A stretch of 64,000 nt of DNA from contig CALHCI010000009.1 of assembly GCA_937931165.1 (NCBI GenBank), positions 81,215 through 145,214 of the forward strand, given 5' to 3'. The position numbers were made by a program, and so were the translations under genes. The notes under the pieces were generated by a model. That model searched no databases, was not told the origin of the DNA, and saw nothing but the letters and a program-made list of their open reading frames with translations. How positions within the stretch are numbered: the first letter of the stretch is position 1; the number at the start of each line of letters is the position of its first letter. This DNA comes from an uncultured Granulosicoccaceae bacterium. GTDB lineage: Bacteria; Pseudomonadota; Gammaproteobacteria; Granulosicoccales; Granulosicoccaceae. Shown here piece after piece: positions 27,376 to 36,394 of this stretch.

Positions 27376-28575
27376 TTAGTCGAGCTCGCTATCGATTGAC
27401 ATCGCCTGTGTAACAAAGTGGACCGGAACTTCAAGGCTTACGGCAATATCCCTGATCACACGGGCGCCGGTGTTGGTGTCGCTGTGGTCGGCGCGAGCCA
27501 CGGTGCACAAATCGCGGATGATCTGCATTCGCTGTGCAATGGTTGTCAGGCTTTTGGTTTGTTCGATACGGTCCGGCAGATTGGCGCTGAGTTTTTCAAT
27601 GTTCAGTTCATCGCTAAAAGATCGCTCACCAAAAAATTTCTCGAACACGGCAATTTCTTTTTCAGAAATTTCGTTGTCAGCATTGGCTACTGCTACCGCA
27701 CCAGCAAATAACAGTCGTCGCATGGCTTCTGCCGAATCGGTGCGTCCTTCCAGATAACTCGGTTCCATCATGGTCATCAGTACCTGAACACCGGCCTCTA
27801 ATTCATCTATAGTTGCGCCGTCAGGCTTTGACAAAATAGAGTTGTCGAACAGTCGCAATGCACGTACCCGCAACGGACTGAACGGGTGAGTCATGAACCA
27901 GTCTTCCGGTGCTGAGCCTTGCCCGGGTGTAGCGTCTTCAAGCTGCATCTCGTCAACTTGCTGTACGAAATCGTCAATGTTGAATTGAATGAGTTTGCTG
28001 CTGAGCCCGGAAGCGAGCTTAAACAGCGAACGTGCAACTCCCTCCGGATCTTTTGCGCAGTGAGCGCCGGCACGATCTGCCGAAATCTCGGCGTAGCGGG
28101 ACCAGGTAGTGAGTTCCAGTGCCAGTTTCGGGTTTGGGCGACTGCGACCGTTGAGCAGGTAACCGATGGGAATATCGTGGTGTCCGTACAAGTAGTGACC
28201 GAGCTCGTGTCCCAGCACAAAGCGTAACTCTGACCCTTCAAAAGATTCCAGCAAACTTGAAGAGAACATAATGAACAGTCTGCCGTCTTCGGGTTTTACA
28301 CAAGCGGCGTTGTAGCTCGGGCTTGCATAGACGTACAACTCAAGCGGTATCGTCACACCGAGTTGTTTAATGCAATCGTCAGCCATGTCGTGCAACCAGG
28401 GCGCCATGCCTTTGCTGAGGCGAACAGAAGTTGCGAGCAGTCTGCGACGTGTGCCCATCGGGCCTTTTTCCTCGCGCTTCTCGATCATCTCGTTGATGCG
28501 TTTGACTTCAGTGGCCTGCATCAGTTTGTTGGCAATTTCAAGATCCTGGCGGGAGCGGAGTTCGTCTGCGTTCAT
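27376..28575 (-). CDS. M48-family metallopeptidase fused to a TerB-like domain
   Basis: A 399-residue cytoplasmic-looking protein with no clear membrane segment. The zinc peptidase domain (about 60-240) contains [12 protein letters not shown], giving the HExxH motif, and the third ligand is the Glu of the downstream ExxxD motif [11 protein letters not shown]. The C-terminal part (about 285-395) has [17 protein letters not shown], the signature of TerB-like acidic metal-binding helices. Combination of M48 and TerB occurs in proteobacteria but has no well-known role. Divergent from queF. Confidence 0.85.
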   Translation of the reverse strand: MNADELRSRQDLEIANKLMQATEVKRINEMIEKREEKGPMGTRRRLLATSVRLSKGMAPWLHDMADDCIKQLGVTIPLELYVYASPSYNAACVKPEDGRLFIMFSSSLLESFEGSELRFVLGHELGHYLYGHHDIPIGYLLNGRSRPNPKLALELTTWSRYAEISADRAGAHCAKDPEGVARSLFKLASGLSSKLIQFNIDDFVQQVDEMQLEDATPGQGSAPEDWFMTHPFSPLRVRALRLFDNSILSKPDGATIDELEAGVQVLMTMMEPSYLEGRTDSAEAMRRLLFAGAVAVANADNEISEKEIAVFEKFFGERSFSDELNIEKLSANLPDRIEQTKSLTTIAQRMQIIRDLCTVARADHSDTNTGARVIRDIAVSLEVPVHFVTQAMSIDSELD

Positions 28576-28670
28576 GGGATTTCAGCTCTGGAAAATGTCT
28601 GGCAATGTTTAGTATTGTCTGGGCGGCAATTGACGCATTCGCATTGTACCTTTGCTGATGAGCTACGCGC

Positions 28671-28676
28671 TATAAT
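28671..28676 (+). promoter_or_regulatory. Candidate -10 box of queF
   Basis: A perfect TATAAT flanked by GCGC on both sides, about 25 nt before GTG 28702. No good -35 is in place at normal spacing. The leader is too short for a preQ1 riboswitch. Confidence 0.45.
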
Positions 28677-28701
28677 GCGCAATACGCAAAAGGGGCGCAG
28701 T

Positions 28702-29172
28702 GTGAGCGACAATCAATCAATTTACAGTAACCTGAAACAGCTTGGCGGTAACGTTGAACAACCGCAATCTCCAGAGGAGGCAGTGCTGGAGACCGTACGG
28801 AATCCGCAGGCAGACGTTGACTATTGTGTCCGTTTTACCGCTCCTGAATTCACTTCTCTTTGCCCCATGACCGGTCAACCCGACTTTGCTCATCTGGTTC
28901 TGGATTATGTGCCGGGAGACAAACTGGTTGAAAGCAAATCGTTGAAGCTGTACCTGACGTCTTTCAGGAATCACGGTGCTTTTCATGAAGACTGCACAGT
29001 GAGTATTGCGCGCCGGCTGATCGACGAATTGAATCCCAAGTGGCTTCGCATTGGTGGTTACTGGTATCCGCGAGGTGGTATTCCTATTGATGTGTTTTTT
29101 CAGCACGGTGAGTTGCCAGCGGGAGTCTGGGTGGCAGAGCAGGCGGTACCCGGCTACCGTGGCAGAGGCTAA
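28702..29172 (+). CDS. queF: NADPH-dependent 7-cyano-7-deazaguanine reductase, unimodular QueF
   Basis: Reduces preQ0 to preQ1 in queuosine biosynthesis. GTG 28702 has AAGGGG 7 nt upstream and gives 156 residues, the short single-domain type, unlike the long bimodular QueF of E. coli. The catalytic Cys is in [14 protein letters not shown] (about residue 54) and the NADPH/QueF motif is [16 protein letters not shown]. mutL starts 8 bp after the stop, so queF-mutL-miaA are likely co-transcribed. Confidence 0.95.
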   Translation: MSDNQSIYSNLKQLGGNVEQPQSPEEAVLETVRNPQADVDYCVRFTAPEFTSLCPMTGQPDFAHLVLDYVPGDKLVESKSLKLYLTSFRNHGAFHEDCTVSIARRLIDELNPKWLRIGGYWYPRGGIPIDVFFQHGELPAGVWVAEQAVPGYRGRG

Positions 29173-29180
29173 TAACCGCT

Positions 29181-31004
29181 ATGCCGATTCAGCAACTCCC
29201 TGATCATCTGATTAATCAAATCGCCGCTGGTGAGGTGATTGACCGGCCGTCGTCAATAGTCAAAGAGCTGCTCGAAAACTGTATCGATGCCGGTGCTACA
29301 CGCGTTGAGATAGAACTCGAATCAGGTGGTATCAGGCTGATAAAAATTCGCGATAACGGTTGTGGCATCAGTGCGGATGAATTACCTGTTGCACTGCAAA
29401 GACATGCCACCAGCAAAATCGAATCACTTGATGATCTCACTTCAGTGATGACAATGGGTTTTCGCGGTGAGGCGTTGTCGAGTATTGCCTCTGTGTCCCG
29501 CATGACAATAGCCTCCAAACCACAGGGGCAGGCACATGCATGCGAAGTCTCGTATGACAGTGCCAGTGGAAAGCTTGATTCAAAGCCGGCATCCCATGCG
29601 ACTGGTACCACAGTCACCGTCGCCGATCTGTTTTTTAATGTGCCGGCCAGAAGAAAATTTCTTCGCACCGACAGAACAGAGTTTGCACATATAGAGAGCG
29701 CTGTTCGAAAAATAGCGCTTGCGGCGTGGCATGTCGCAATTACTGTCACGCATAATGGCAAGCAGGTATTAGATTTACCGGTAATAGATGACTCTGGTGA
29801 AAGCCGGTTGCAAGGCGTACTCGGGCAGGAGTTTATTGCCCATGCTCACAGCTTTAACCGTGAGGCAGATCAACTGACGCTGCGCGGCTGGTTGGCGAAA
29901 GCAACGTTCAGTCGCAGCCAGCCGGACATGCAATATTTTTACGTTAACCAGCGTATGGTCAGAGATAAAACCGTCATGCATGCGGTAAAACGGGCCTATT
30001 CAGATTTGTTGTATCACAACAGACATCCGGCCTATGTCATGTACCTCGATATGGACCCGAGGCAAGTAGATGTGAATGTGCATCCCGGTAAACTCGAAGT
30101 CAGATTTCGTGATGGCCGTGCCATTCATGGTTTTATATCAAGCACGGTGTCCAAAGTACTGGCAGCAGTTCCCGATGATGCTGAAGAGGCGCGAAGATCA
30201 GAGTCGTCTGCAACGGCAACTAATTACTCCGACGCACATCAGCCGACACAAACACCGATGAACCTCTCGGTGCGTGACGAATCACCTGCCAATAAACCTG
30301 ATTATCAATACCCGTCACCTGGAAATGCCGGCAGGCCCCCGGTATCGTCCGGGCAACAAACAGCGTTGTACAAAAAGCTGGTTGGTGAGCGGCCTGCCAA
30401 AGAGACGGATGCCACGCAAGTACCAAGGCTCGGTTATGCCGTAGCGCATGTGCACGGCGCGTTTGTGTTGTCCCAAAGTACTGAAGGTTTAATTTTAGTT
30501 GATGCACATGCTGCTCACGAACGAATCTCGTATGAACGATTAAAGCGTGAGTACGATAGTGGTTCCGTGCGTTCTCAGCCTTTGCTGCTGCCATTGACAG
30601 TGCATGTCAGTGAAGCTGAGGCTGAGCTTGCAGAAAAGAACCATGAATTGTTTGCAGGAGTCGGGTTACAGGTTGATCGTCGCGGGCTTTCACAACTGAT
30701 CGTACGTTCGGTGCCGGTTGAACTTCAATCTGCCGATGCTGAACAATTACTCCGCGATGTACTGTCAGACATCAGTGAGAACGGTTATAGCTTCCGGATT
30801 CGTGAAGAGATCAACAAGTTACTATCAACGATGGCGTGTCACGGTTCGGTGCGTGCCAACCGTGCGCTGACAACGACAGAAATGAATGCGTTGTTACGCC
30901 AAATGGAAAGCACGCCTAACAGTGATCAGTGCAATCATGGTCGGCCCACCTGGGTTGAGCTCGATATGAAACAACTCGATGGGTTGTTCCTTCGTGGTCG
31001 GTAG
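29181..31004 (+). CDS. mutL: DNA mismatch repair protein MutL, endonuclease type
   Basis: Mismatch repair ATPase linking MutS to strand removal. The 607 residues start with the GHL ATPase: ELLENCIDAGA, RDNGCGI and GFRGEALSSI. The C-terminal domain holds DAHAAHERISYE at about residues 441-452, fitting the nicking-endonuclease pattern DxHAX2EX4E, plus ACHGSVRA and CNHGRP. E. coli MutL lacks these motifs and uses MutH, so this organism probably has methyl-independent repair. Usual length; ATG 29181 with AGAGG about 11 nt upstream. Confidence 0.95.
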   Translation: MPIQQLPDHLINQIAAGEVIDRPSSIVKELLENCIDAGATRVEIELESGGIRLIKIRDNGCGISADELPVALQRHATSKIESLDDLTSVMTMGFRGEALSSIASVSRMTIASKPQGQAHACEVSYDSASGKLDSKPASHATGTTVTVADLFFNVPARRKFLRTDRTEFAHIESAVRKIALAAWHVAITVTHNGKQVLDLPVIDDSGESRLQGVLGQEFIAHAHSFNREADQLTLRGWLAKATFSRSQPDMQYFYVNQRMVRDKTVMHAVKRAYSDLLYHNRHPAYVMYLDMDPRQVDVNVHPGKLEVRFRDGRAIHGFISSTVSKVLAAVPDDAEEARRSESSATATNYSDAHQPTQTPMNLSVRDESPANKPDYQYPSPGNAGRPPVSSGQQTALYKKLVGERPAKETDATQVPRLGYAVAHVHGAFVLSQSTEGLILVDAHAAHERISYERLKREYDSGSVRSQPLLLPLTVHVSEAEAELAEKNHELFAGVGLQVDRRGLSQLIVRSVPVELQSADAEQLLRDVLSDISENGYSFRIREEINKLLSTMACHGSVRANRALTTTEMNALLRQMESTPNSDQCNHGRPTWVELDMKQLDGLFLRGR

Positions 31005-31013
31005 TTCGTAGCC

Positions 31014-31964
31014 TTGGCTGCTGAATCGCGCCCGGTGCTGTGTTTGCTCGGGCCAACAGCATCTGGTAAGACCGGTCTTGCTGTTGAGCTTCGTCAGCGC
31101 TACAACGTCGATATAATAAGCGTTGATTCGGCGCTGGTGTACAAACGCATGGATATAGGCACTGCAAAACCCGATGCTCAAACATTACAAGATGCACCTC
31201 ATGCGCTAATCAATCTAATTGAACCATGGGAGTCTTACTCGGTTTCAACTTTTCTTGAAGATGTAAATGACGCAATAGATGGGTCGCACCGCGCCGGTCG
31301 AATACCGGTGCTTGCTGGCGGGACGATGTTGTATTTCAATGCGCTGTGGAACGGGTTATCAAAACTGCCACCGTCACAACCGGCTATTCGCGAAAAACTC
31401 GAGCAACAGGCAGCAGATCTTGGTTTGCAACAGTTGCACGATCAGCTCGCTTCAGTGGATAGTGTTTCAGCGTCGCGTATCAATCGAAATGATCCACAAC
31501 GAGTGTTGAGAGCGCTTGAGGTTTTCGAGATTACCGGAGAGCCTTTATCGACACTACAAAATCATAGATCAAGCTCAGGTAATTATGATTTTCTCAATAT
31601 CGGTTTGTTTCCGCAGGATCGTGCGTTGTTGCACAGCAGGATTGAACTGCGATTTCACCAGATGCTCGAAGCCGGATTTGAAGCTGAAGTCAAACACTTG
31701 CTGGCTGATCCGCGTATGTCACACGATGTGCCTGCCATGCGATGCGTCGGATACAGACAGATGCTGGCTTATCTTGATGGTGCGTATGGATATGATGAGA
31801 TGATTTCACGCGGTGTCGCGGCGACCAGACAACTGGCAAAAAGGCAATTGACCTGGATGCGAAAAATGCCTGACTTACAGTTGTTTGATATCACCATAGA
31901 CATTGATCAAATGTTGTCGGCGGAGTGTGTGATTTCCTGGGCGGTAAAACACCGGCTTGCGTGA
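31014..31964 (+). CDS. miaA: tRNA dimethylallyltransferase MiaA
   Basis: Transfers the isopentenyl group from DMAPP to N6 of A37 in tRNAs reading UNN codons. The 316-residue protein has the P-loop GPTASGKT at residues 14-21, VDSALVYKRMDIGTAKP, and LAGGTMLYFNAL. The start is TTG 31014, 9 bp after mutL; no ATG is available upstream of the P-loop and the ribosome binding site is poor, which fits translational coupling to mutL. The usual next gene, hfq, is absent. Confidence 0.94.
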   Translation: MAAESRPVLCLLGPTASGKTGLAVELRQRYNVDIISVDSALVYKRMDIGTAKPDAQTLQDAPHALINLIEPWESYSVSTFLEDVNDAIDGSHRAGRIPVLAGGTMLYFNALWNGLSKLPPSQPAIREKLEQQAADLGLQQLHDQLASVDSVSASRINRNDPQRVLRALEVFEITGEPLSTLQNHRSSSGNYDFLNIGLFPQDRALLHSRIELRFHQMLEAGFEAEVKHLLADPRMSHDVPAMRCVGYRQMLAYLDGAYGYDEMISRGVAATRQLAKRQLTWMRKMPDLQLFDITIDIDQMLSAECVISWAVKHRLA

Positions 31965-32063
31965 TGGTTTCCGGTCAATGCGATCGTTCATTCCAACAAG
32001 CCCTGTGAAAACGAATCGCTACGCGATATGCTGATGTCAAACTTTACAGATTGATCAAATATT

Positions 32064-32954
32064 ATGATTAGAACTCTGGCAGAGCAGATTGGTAATACCC
32101 GCTTGTGCACGTTGCAACGGCTTTCAGAGAATTCCCGTGGCAATACCATCGCGGTGAAGCTTGAAGGGGATAATCCTGCGGGTTCAGTAAAAGATCGGCC
32201 AGCGGTCAATATGATACAGGCCGCTGAAAAACGTGGGGAAATCTCACCGGGTGACACGCTGATTGAAGCTACCAGTGGCAATACCGGTATTGCACTGGCG
32301 ATGGCCGCTGCGATCAGTGGCTACAAAATGAAGCTGATCATGCCTGAAAATCTCAGTGAAGAACGCAAGCAAACCATGACGGTCTACGGTGCTGAGTTAA
32401 TTCAGGTCACTCGTGAACAAGGTATGGAGTATGCGCGTGATTTAGCACTGGACATGCAAGAACAGGGGTTGGGTAAGGTGCTTGATCAGTTCAGTAACCC
32501 GGACAATCCCGAGGCGCATTATTTATCTACCGGGCCGGAAATCTGGCATGCAACCAACAAGAAAATAACCCACTTTGTTTCTTCCATGGGAACGACCGGA
32601 ACCATAATGGGTACTTCGCGTTACCTGAAAGAACAGAACGCCGATATCCAGATCGTCGGGGTACAACCAAAAGAGAATTCAGATATACCTGGCATCAGAC
32701 GCTGGCCTCAGGCCTACCTGCCAAAGATTTTTGAGCCGGATCGCGTCGATACGATTATTGATATCAGTCAGGACGAGGCAGAGCACTATGCACGCGAGTT
32801 AGCACGTAAAGAAGGCATTTTTTGTGGCATTTCTTCCGGTGGTTCGATAGCTGCTGCACTACAATTGAGTGCAACAGTAACTGACAGTCTTATTGTCTCT
32901 ATTATATGTGATCGAGGTGATCGTTATTTATCTACCGGTGTGTTCAGCAAGTAG
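32064..32954 (+). CDS. cysM: Cysteine synthase B (O-acetylserine sulfhydrylase B)
   Basis: PLP enzyme making cysteine (or S-sulfocysteine with thiosulfate) from O-acetylserine. The 296 residues show the PLP lysine in NPAGSVKDRPA (about K43), ATSGNTGIALAMAAA, and GTTGTIMGTSRYLKE; GISSGGSIAAAL binds the phosphate. CysM is distinguished from CysK by QPKENSDIPGIRRWPQAYLP. Its 3' end overlaps that of the convergent SPOR-like gene by 27 bp. Confidence 0.94.
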   Translation: MIRTLAEQIGNTRLCTLQRLSENSRGNTIAVKLEGDNPAGSVKDRPAVNMIQAAEKRGEISPGDTLIEATSGNTGIALAMAAAISGYKMKLIMPENLSEERKQTMTVYGAELIQVTREQGMEYARDLALDMQEQGLGKVLDQFSNPDNPEAHYLSTGPEIWHATNKKITHFVSSMGTTGTIMGTSRYLKEQNADIQIVGVQPKENSDIPGIRRWPQAYLPKIFEPDRVDTIIDISQDEAEHYARELARKEGIFCGISSGGSIAAALQLSATVTDSLIVSIICDRGDRYLSTGVFSK

Positions 32955-33581
32955 ATTGCGCTCTACCTGCTTTTGCAACTTACTGATTGGTCGGATCCAT
33001 GGATCGTTTACCACGGCATCTGCCGGCATATTGTCGATTGCACGCAACGCAGATGATACTGAGGTATAGAGTCCACTTGAAACACCATATAGTGTTTGAT
33101 CGTTACTGGTTCGCTTGAACGGATAAATAACGGCGCCGTTGGTGAGGTGTTCATAAGCAAAATCGATTAACTCGCCTTTGTTAACAGAAGCGCCAAATTG
33201 AATGGTGTATCCGTCTTGCGGTTGGCTCTGCACCCAACGTATTGCGTATTTTCCATCCAGCAGATGACTTGGTTCATCACGTTCCAGTGGCTCGACAGGC
33301 AATATTTCAATTATCTCGGTAGTGACTGTAGATGATGCCGTTACGATGGCGGTTTGGATTGGGGAGATAGAATCTTCTGCAACTGCTTTCATTACCTGAT
33401 CGGATTCGACATCAGTTGCATTCCAGTTATTCAGTGAATAGTAACCACCGTAGGCAATCGCACCAACCAGAGCGAATTGAAGACAGCTGTTAGTACAGTC
33501 CACAACAAAAAACAGCAGTGGGTGAGTGTATGGATTATTTCTGCGATATCTCGTTACTGCACGTGGTACGAAACTGAACAT
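32928..33581 (-). CDS. SPOR-domain inner-membrane protein, DamX-like (copy 1 of tandem pair)
   Basis: A 218-residue protein; ATG 33581 has AGGA about 9 nt upstream. The N-terminus is basic (RYRRNNPYTHP), followed by a single membrane helix (about 24-44), a variable linker and a C-terminal SPOR-like domain (about 120-210) with YTIQFGAS, YPFKRT and the end PWIRPISKLQ. The last motif resembles the end of E. coli DamX. SPOR domains bind denuded peptidoglycan at division septa. The start differs from the longer frame to 33659 because the basic N-terminus matches copy 2. Division role is inferred. Confidence 0.8.
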   Translation of the reverse strand: MFSFVPRAVTRYRRNNPYTHPLLFFVVDCTNSCLQFALVGAIAYGGYYSLNNWNATDVESDQVMKAVAEDSISPIQTAIVTASSTVTTEIIEILPVEPLERDEPSHLLDGKYAIRWVQSQPQDGYTIQFGASVNKGELIDFAYEHLTNGAVIYPFKRTSNDQTLYGVSSGLYTSVSSALRAIDNMPADAVVNDPWIRPISKLQKQVERNLLAEHTGR

Positions 33582-33801
33582 GTTGATACATCCTGAGTCC
33601 ATTAGATGAGGGCGCGAAGTGTATCGTTTTAGTAACACGTGCAAAGAGCAAATGATCACATAACAGGGGGTTTTATCTTTTTATGGCAAACAACGTGATG
33701 CCTGTTGCAAAAAGCATGGTTAGTCCGATCTCGTAGCAACGAGCGTCACATGCATCTTGTGTGTTGATCGGTGCTGGCAGCTCCCGGGTCGGGCGTGCCG
33801 T

Positions 33802-34449
33802 TTAGTTGAGAGTTCTGGTGATTTCGGTCTGCAGTTGACCCAGTGGTCTGATCCATGGTTCCTGACTTTGCAGTGCTTGCGGTAGCCGGGTAATCGATTG
33901 TTGTGCAGAGTCAAGCGACGGATGAACACCGCTCGCGAGTCCATAGACCGGTCGATTGCTCGGCGTGCGTTTGTAGGGGTACAAAACGGCCACTGTCTGG
34001 ATGTTTAAGCGGGCAAACTCAAGCAACGCTTCCCTGTCGGGCGAGCTTGCAAACTGTATTAAATAGTCTGAGTTTTGTTGCTGATTAATCCATTTGACGG
34101 CATCCGACCCCTCAAGTACGACCGATGCTGACAAATCGATCTTCCTTTGGTCTTCTGGTGTCAGAATAGATTTCTCTACCGGGACGTTGGAAGCGACAGG
34201 TTGCAAGTCGATGCTGGATGTTTCTACCAGTGTGGGTGTTTCCAGGTTGGCGGGCAGGGTAGGGATGCCAGAGTCAGCCAGCGGTTGGCTGTAATGCTTG
34301 TAGCCCAGGTAGCCTCCCAGCAGCAGCAGACCAACAATGGCAAGTTGAGCGACTGAGTCAGCCAGTTCCAAAAAGAAAAAAAGTACCGGGTATGAGTAGG
34401 GGTACTCTCTTTTGTATCGCTTTATCTTCCGTGGAATCAGGCTAGGCAT
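33802..34449 (-). CDS. SPOR-domain inner-membrane protein, DamX-like (copy 2 of tandem pair)
   Basis: A 215-residue paralogue of the downstream gene at 32928-33581. It shares the N-terminus (RYKREYPYSYPVLFFF), one membrane helix (about 25-47), a proline/threonine-rich linker and a C-terminal SPOR-like domain with YLIQFASS, YPYKRTPSNRPVYG and PWIRPLGQLQ. The linkers are unrelated, so the copies differ mostly in spacer. The two are separated by 220 bp and point the same way. As with copy 1, a septal peptidoglycan role is inference. Confidence 0.8.
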   Translation of the reverse strand: MPSLIPRKIKRYKREYPYSYPVLFFFLELADSVAQLAIVGLLLLGGYLGYKHYSQPLADSGIPTLPANLETPTLVETSSIDLQPVASNVPVEKSILTPEDQRKIDLSASVVLEGSDAVKWINQQQNSDYLIQFASSPDREALLEFARLNIQTVAVLYPYKRTPSNRPVYGLASGVHPSLDSAQQSITRLPQALQSQEPWIRPLGQLQTEITRTLN

Positions 34450-34653
34450 ATCAGTAAGTTAACGAACGAAATAACGGTCGAGACGATACACTTTTCCTGG
34501 GAATCGTGAAGGGATTCAGTTCACAGTAAAGTTACGGGGGACACGATAGGGGGCGTCGTATCACTGGTTGGAGTTTCCGGCCTTGCGGTTAAGGATGCCC
34601 GTGCCATGAGGAGGTTAACGCCGACAACCGTTGCATCGACACTGTGAAACAAA

Positions 34654-34677
34654 AAAAGCGCGGATATCCGCGCTTTT
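34654..34677. terminator. Rho-independent terminator after the glycine-rich protein gene
   Basis: A perfect 24-bp palindrome with GCGCGG/CCGCGC core and ATAT loop. An A-run (34651-34657) precedes it on the + strand, so on the minus strand a T-run follows the stem and it terminates the gene at 34720-35022. Confidence 0.85.
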
Positions 34678-34719
34678 CTGTACTGCGTTTACTCTGACTA
34701 CGTTACAACTGGTTGGTAA

Positions 34720-35022
34720 TCAAGCGCCTAGCAGTGGTCCCAGGATGCCCTGGCCGATTGCGCCGGCGCCGGCGCCACCAAGCAAACCACCGATGACTTG
34801 CTTAGGGTTGATTGATCCACCTGCTGCTGCTGCACCTGCTGCTGCTGCATCGCCGCCGCGACCCATCAGACCACCGAGTGCGCCTCCGCCGAGCAGTCCG
34901 CTAACGATACCGATGAGTGGGCTTCCGCCACCAAGGCCGCCGCCAGACAGCATACCAAGCAGCTGACCGCCACCGAAACCGCCGCCGCCGCCAATAAGTG
35001 CTGAAATGATTGTACCGAGCAT
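34720..35022 (-). CDS. Small glycine-rich hydrophobic protein
   Basis: A 100-residue protein of which more than a third is glycine, the rest mainly Ala, Leu and Ile. ATG 35022 has AGGA 8 nt upstream. Residues about 1-50 are runs such as LIGGGGGFGGGQLLGML, followed by an Ala-rich stretch and a GGLLGGAGAGAIGQGI segment of glycine-zipper character. A dedicated terminator and a good ribosome site support that it is a real gene. I do not recognise the family. It may be membrane inserted or amyloid-like. Confidence 0.7.
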   Translation of the reverse strand: MLGTIISALIGGGGGFGGGQLLGMLSGGGLGGGSPLIGIVSGLLGGGALGGLMGRGGDAAAAGAAAAGGSINPKQVIGGLLGGAGAGAIGQGILGPLLGA

Positions 35023-35187
35023 ATTCAAGATCCTGCTTAATGTTTTTTAGTCCTTTCGGACTCAGAAATCGCCGCGAGACTCCACGACGGGTGATGCAGC
35101 AAGTATAGCCCGCCGTGCGCGCTATGCTATTGATTGTTTGATGAAAAACTGTGACAAGTTGGATGAGATTGCAACTTAAATCCGTAA

Positions 35188-36348
35188 CTAGACGGTGAAT
35201 TCAGTGAGTCGAGCTGCGATTTCCGGCATTTTTTCCGATGCTACGTTAGCGAATGCAACGCGCAGAAATTCTTCTTGTCCTGGACCGAACATCCCTCCAG
35301 GCAGAGTTAACAGGTTAGCGTGTTCCGCGAGATGCCGTGCAACTCTACGTGAATCAGATTCAAACGGATGTCGCAGATAAGCGAAGTAGGCGCCGATAGC
35401 AGCAATGGAATAGCCGTGATTGTGATTGCTCAATGCAGATTGAAATGCCTCTGCTCTTTCGTGCATTAGTTGCTTTTTTTGCGCTTTCCAATTGGCTGCG
35501 TGCTGAAGGCCGTACAGGGCGGCGTGCTGTGACACCTGCGGTGCACAGATTGCCACGCAGTCGAGCACCTTGGTCACCTCGGTCAGTACCTGAGGGGAGG
35601 CGACCAGCGCGCCAACGCGATACCCCGCCAATGCATAGGCCTTTGAAAAGCTATAAAGATGAATAGCGTGGCCGGACCAGTCGGGATCGTCAAATACGCT
35701 GTGTGGGCGCTTATCGGTGTCATCTCTAAAATCGCAATAAGTCTCATCCAGTATCAACGGCACTCCGGTCTGACGGCTCAATTGATAAAAAGCGTCAATC
35801 GTTTCTTGCGGATACACCTGACCGGTTGGGTTGTTCGGCGTTATTAGAACAATGCCCCGGGTTCTTTTGGTGATTAATTGCTTTGCAACTTCCGGATCCG
35901 GGAGTAATTGATTAGCCGGATCACAGGGAAGTGGTGTTGCTTCGACGCCAAGCATATCCAGAGACATTTTATGATTGAAGTACCAGGGGAGAGGCAACAG
36001 CATTGAATCCCCCGGCTGACATAGTGCCGCCGCCGCGACATAAAATGCCTGGTTGCAACCCGCAGTGATTGCCACGTTGTCCACACCCACATAGCGCGAT
36101 TGTAGCTCAGCGGCATACTGCTCACGCAATGGGGTTAGCCCGAGTGCGTGTCCGTATTTGCTGACCTGGGGTTGTTTTATGGCTTCTGCCAGATGATTCA
36201 GGATTTCTGGTGAAGTCGAGTAGCCGGGTACTGCCTGCGATACATCGATGAGAGGAAAATCTTTGGGAAAGTTGCGGCCGGAAACCCACCCGGCAGCTTC
36301 AGTGACAGGTGGAAATTCCGTATCGATAACATTTTGGTTGAATTGCAT
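35188..36348 (-). CDS. Class I/II pyridoxal-phosphate aminotransferase
   Basis: A 386-residue fold-type I aminotransferase. The PLP lysine lies in SFSKAYALAGYRVGA (about K235) and the cofactor-binding region has NNPTGQVYPQE and DETYCDF. It resembles aspartate/aromatic aminotransferases of the AAT I family. Substrate is unknown. The neighbouring genes (GT87-like, Gly-rich protein) do not suggest a pathway. Confidence 0.9.
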   Translation of the reverse strand: MQFNQNVIDTEFPPVTEAAGWVSGRNFPKDFPLIDVSQAVPGYSTSPEILNHLAEAIKQPQVSKYGHALGLTPLREQYAAELQSRYVGVDNVAITAGCNQAFYVAAAALCQPGDSMLLPLPWYFNHKMSLDMLGVEATPLPCDPANQLLPDPEVAKQLITKRTRGIVLITPNNPTGQVYPQETIDAFYQLSRQTGVPLILDETYCDFRDDTDKRPHSVFDDPDWSGHAIHLYSFSKAYALAGYRVGALVASPQVLTEVTKVLDCVAICAPQVSQHAALYGLQHAANWKAQKKQLMHERAEAFQSALSNHNHGYSIAAIGAYFAYLRHPFESDSRRVARHLAEHANLLTLPGGMFGPGQEEFLRVAFANVASEKMPEIAARLTEFTV

Positions 36349-36394
36349 GCGGGTCCTGACTGGATAGGCTCAGGACTTTGTAATGCGTAGGCTT

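Noticed and set aside
28621..28701. preQ1 riboswitch before queF
   Set aside because: The leader after the candidate -10 is only about 20 nt, too short for the aptamer.
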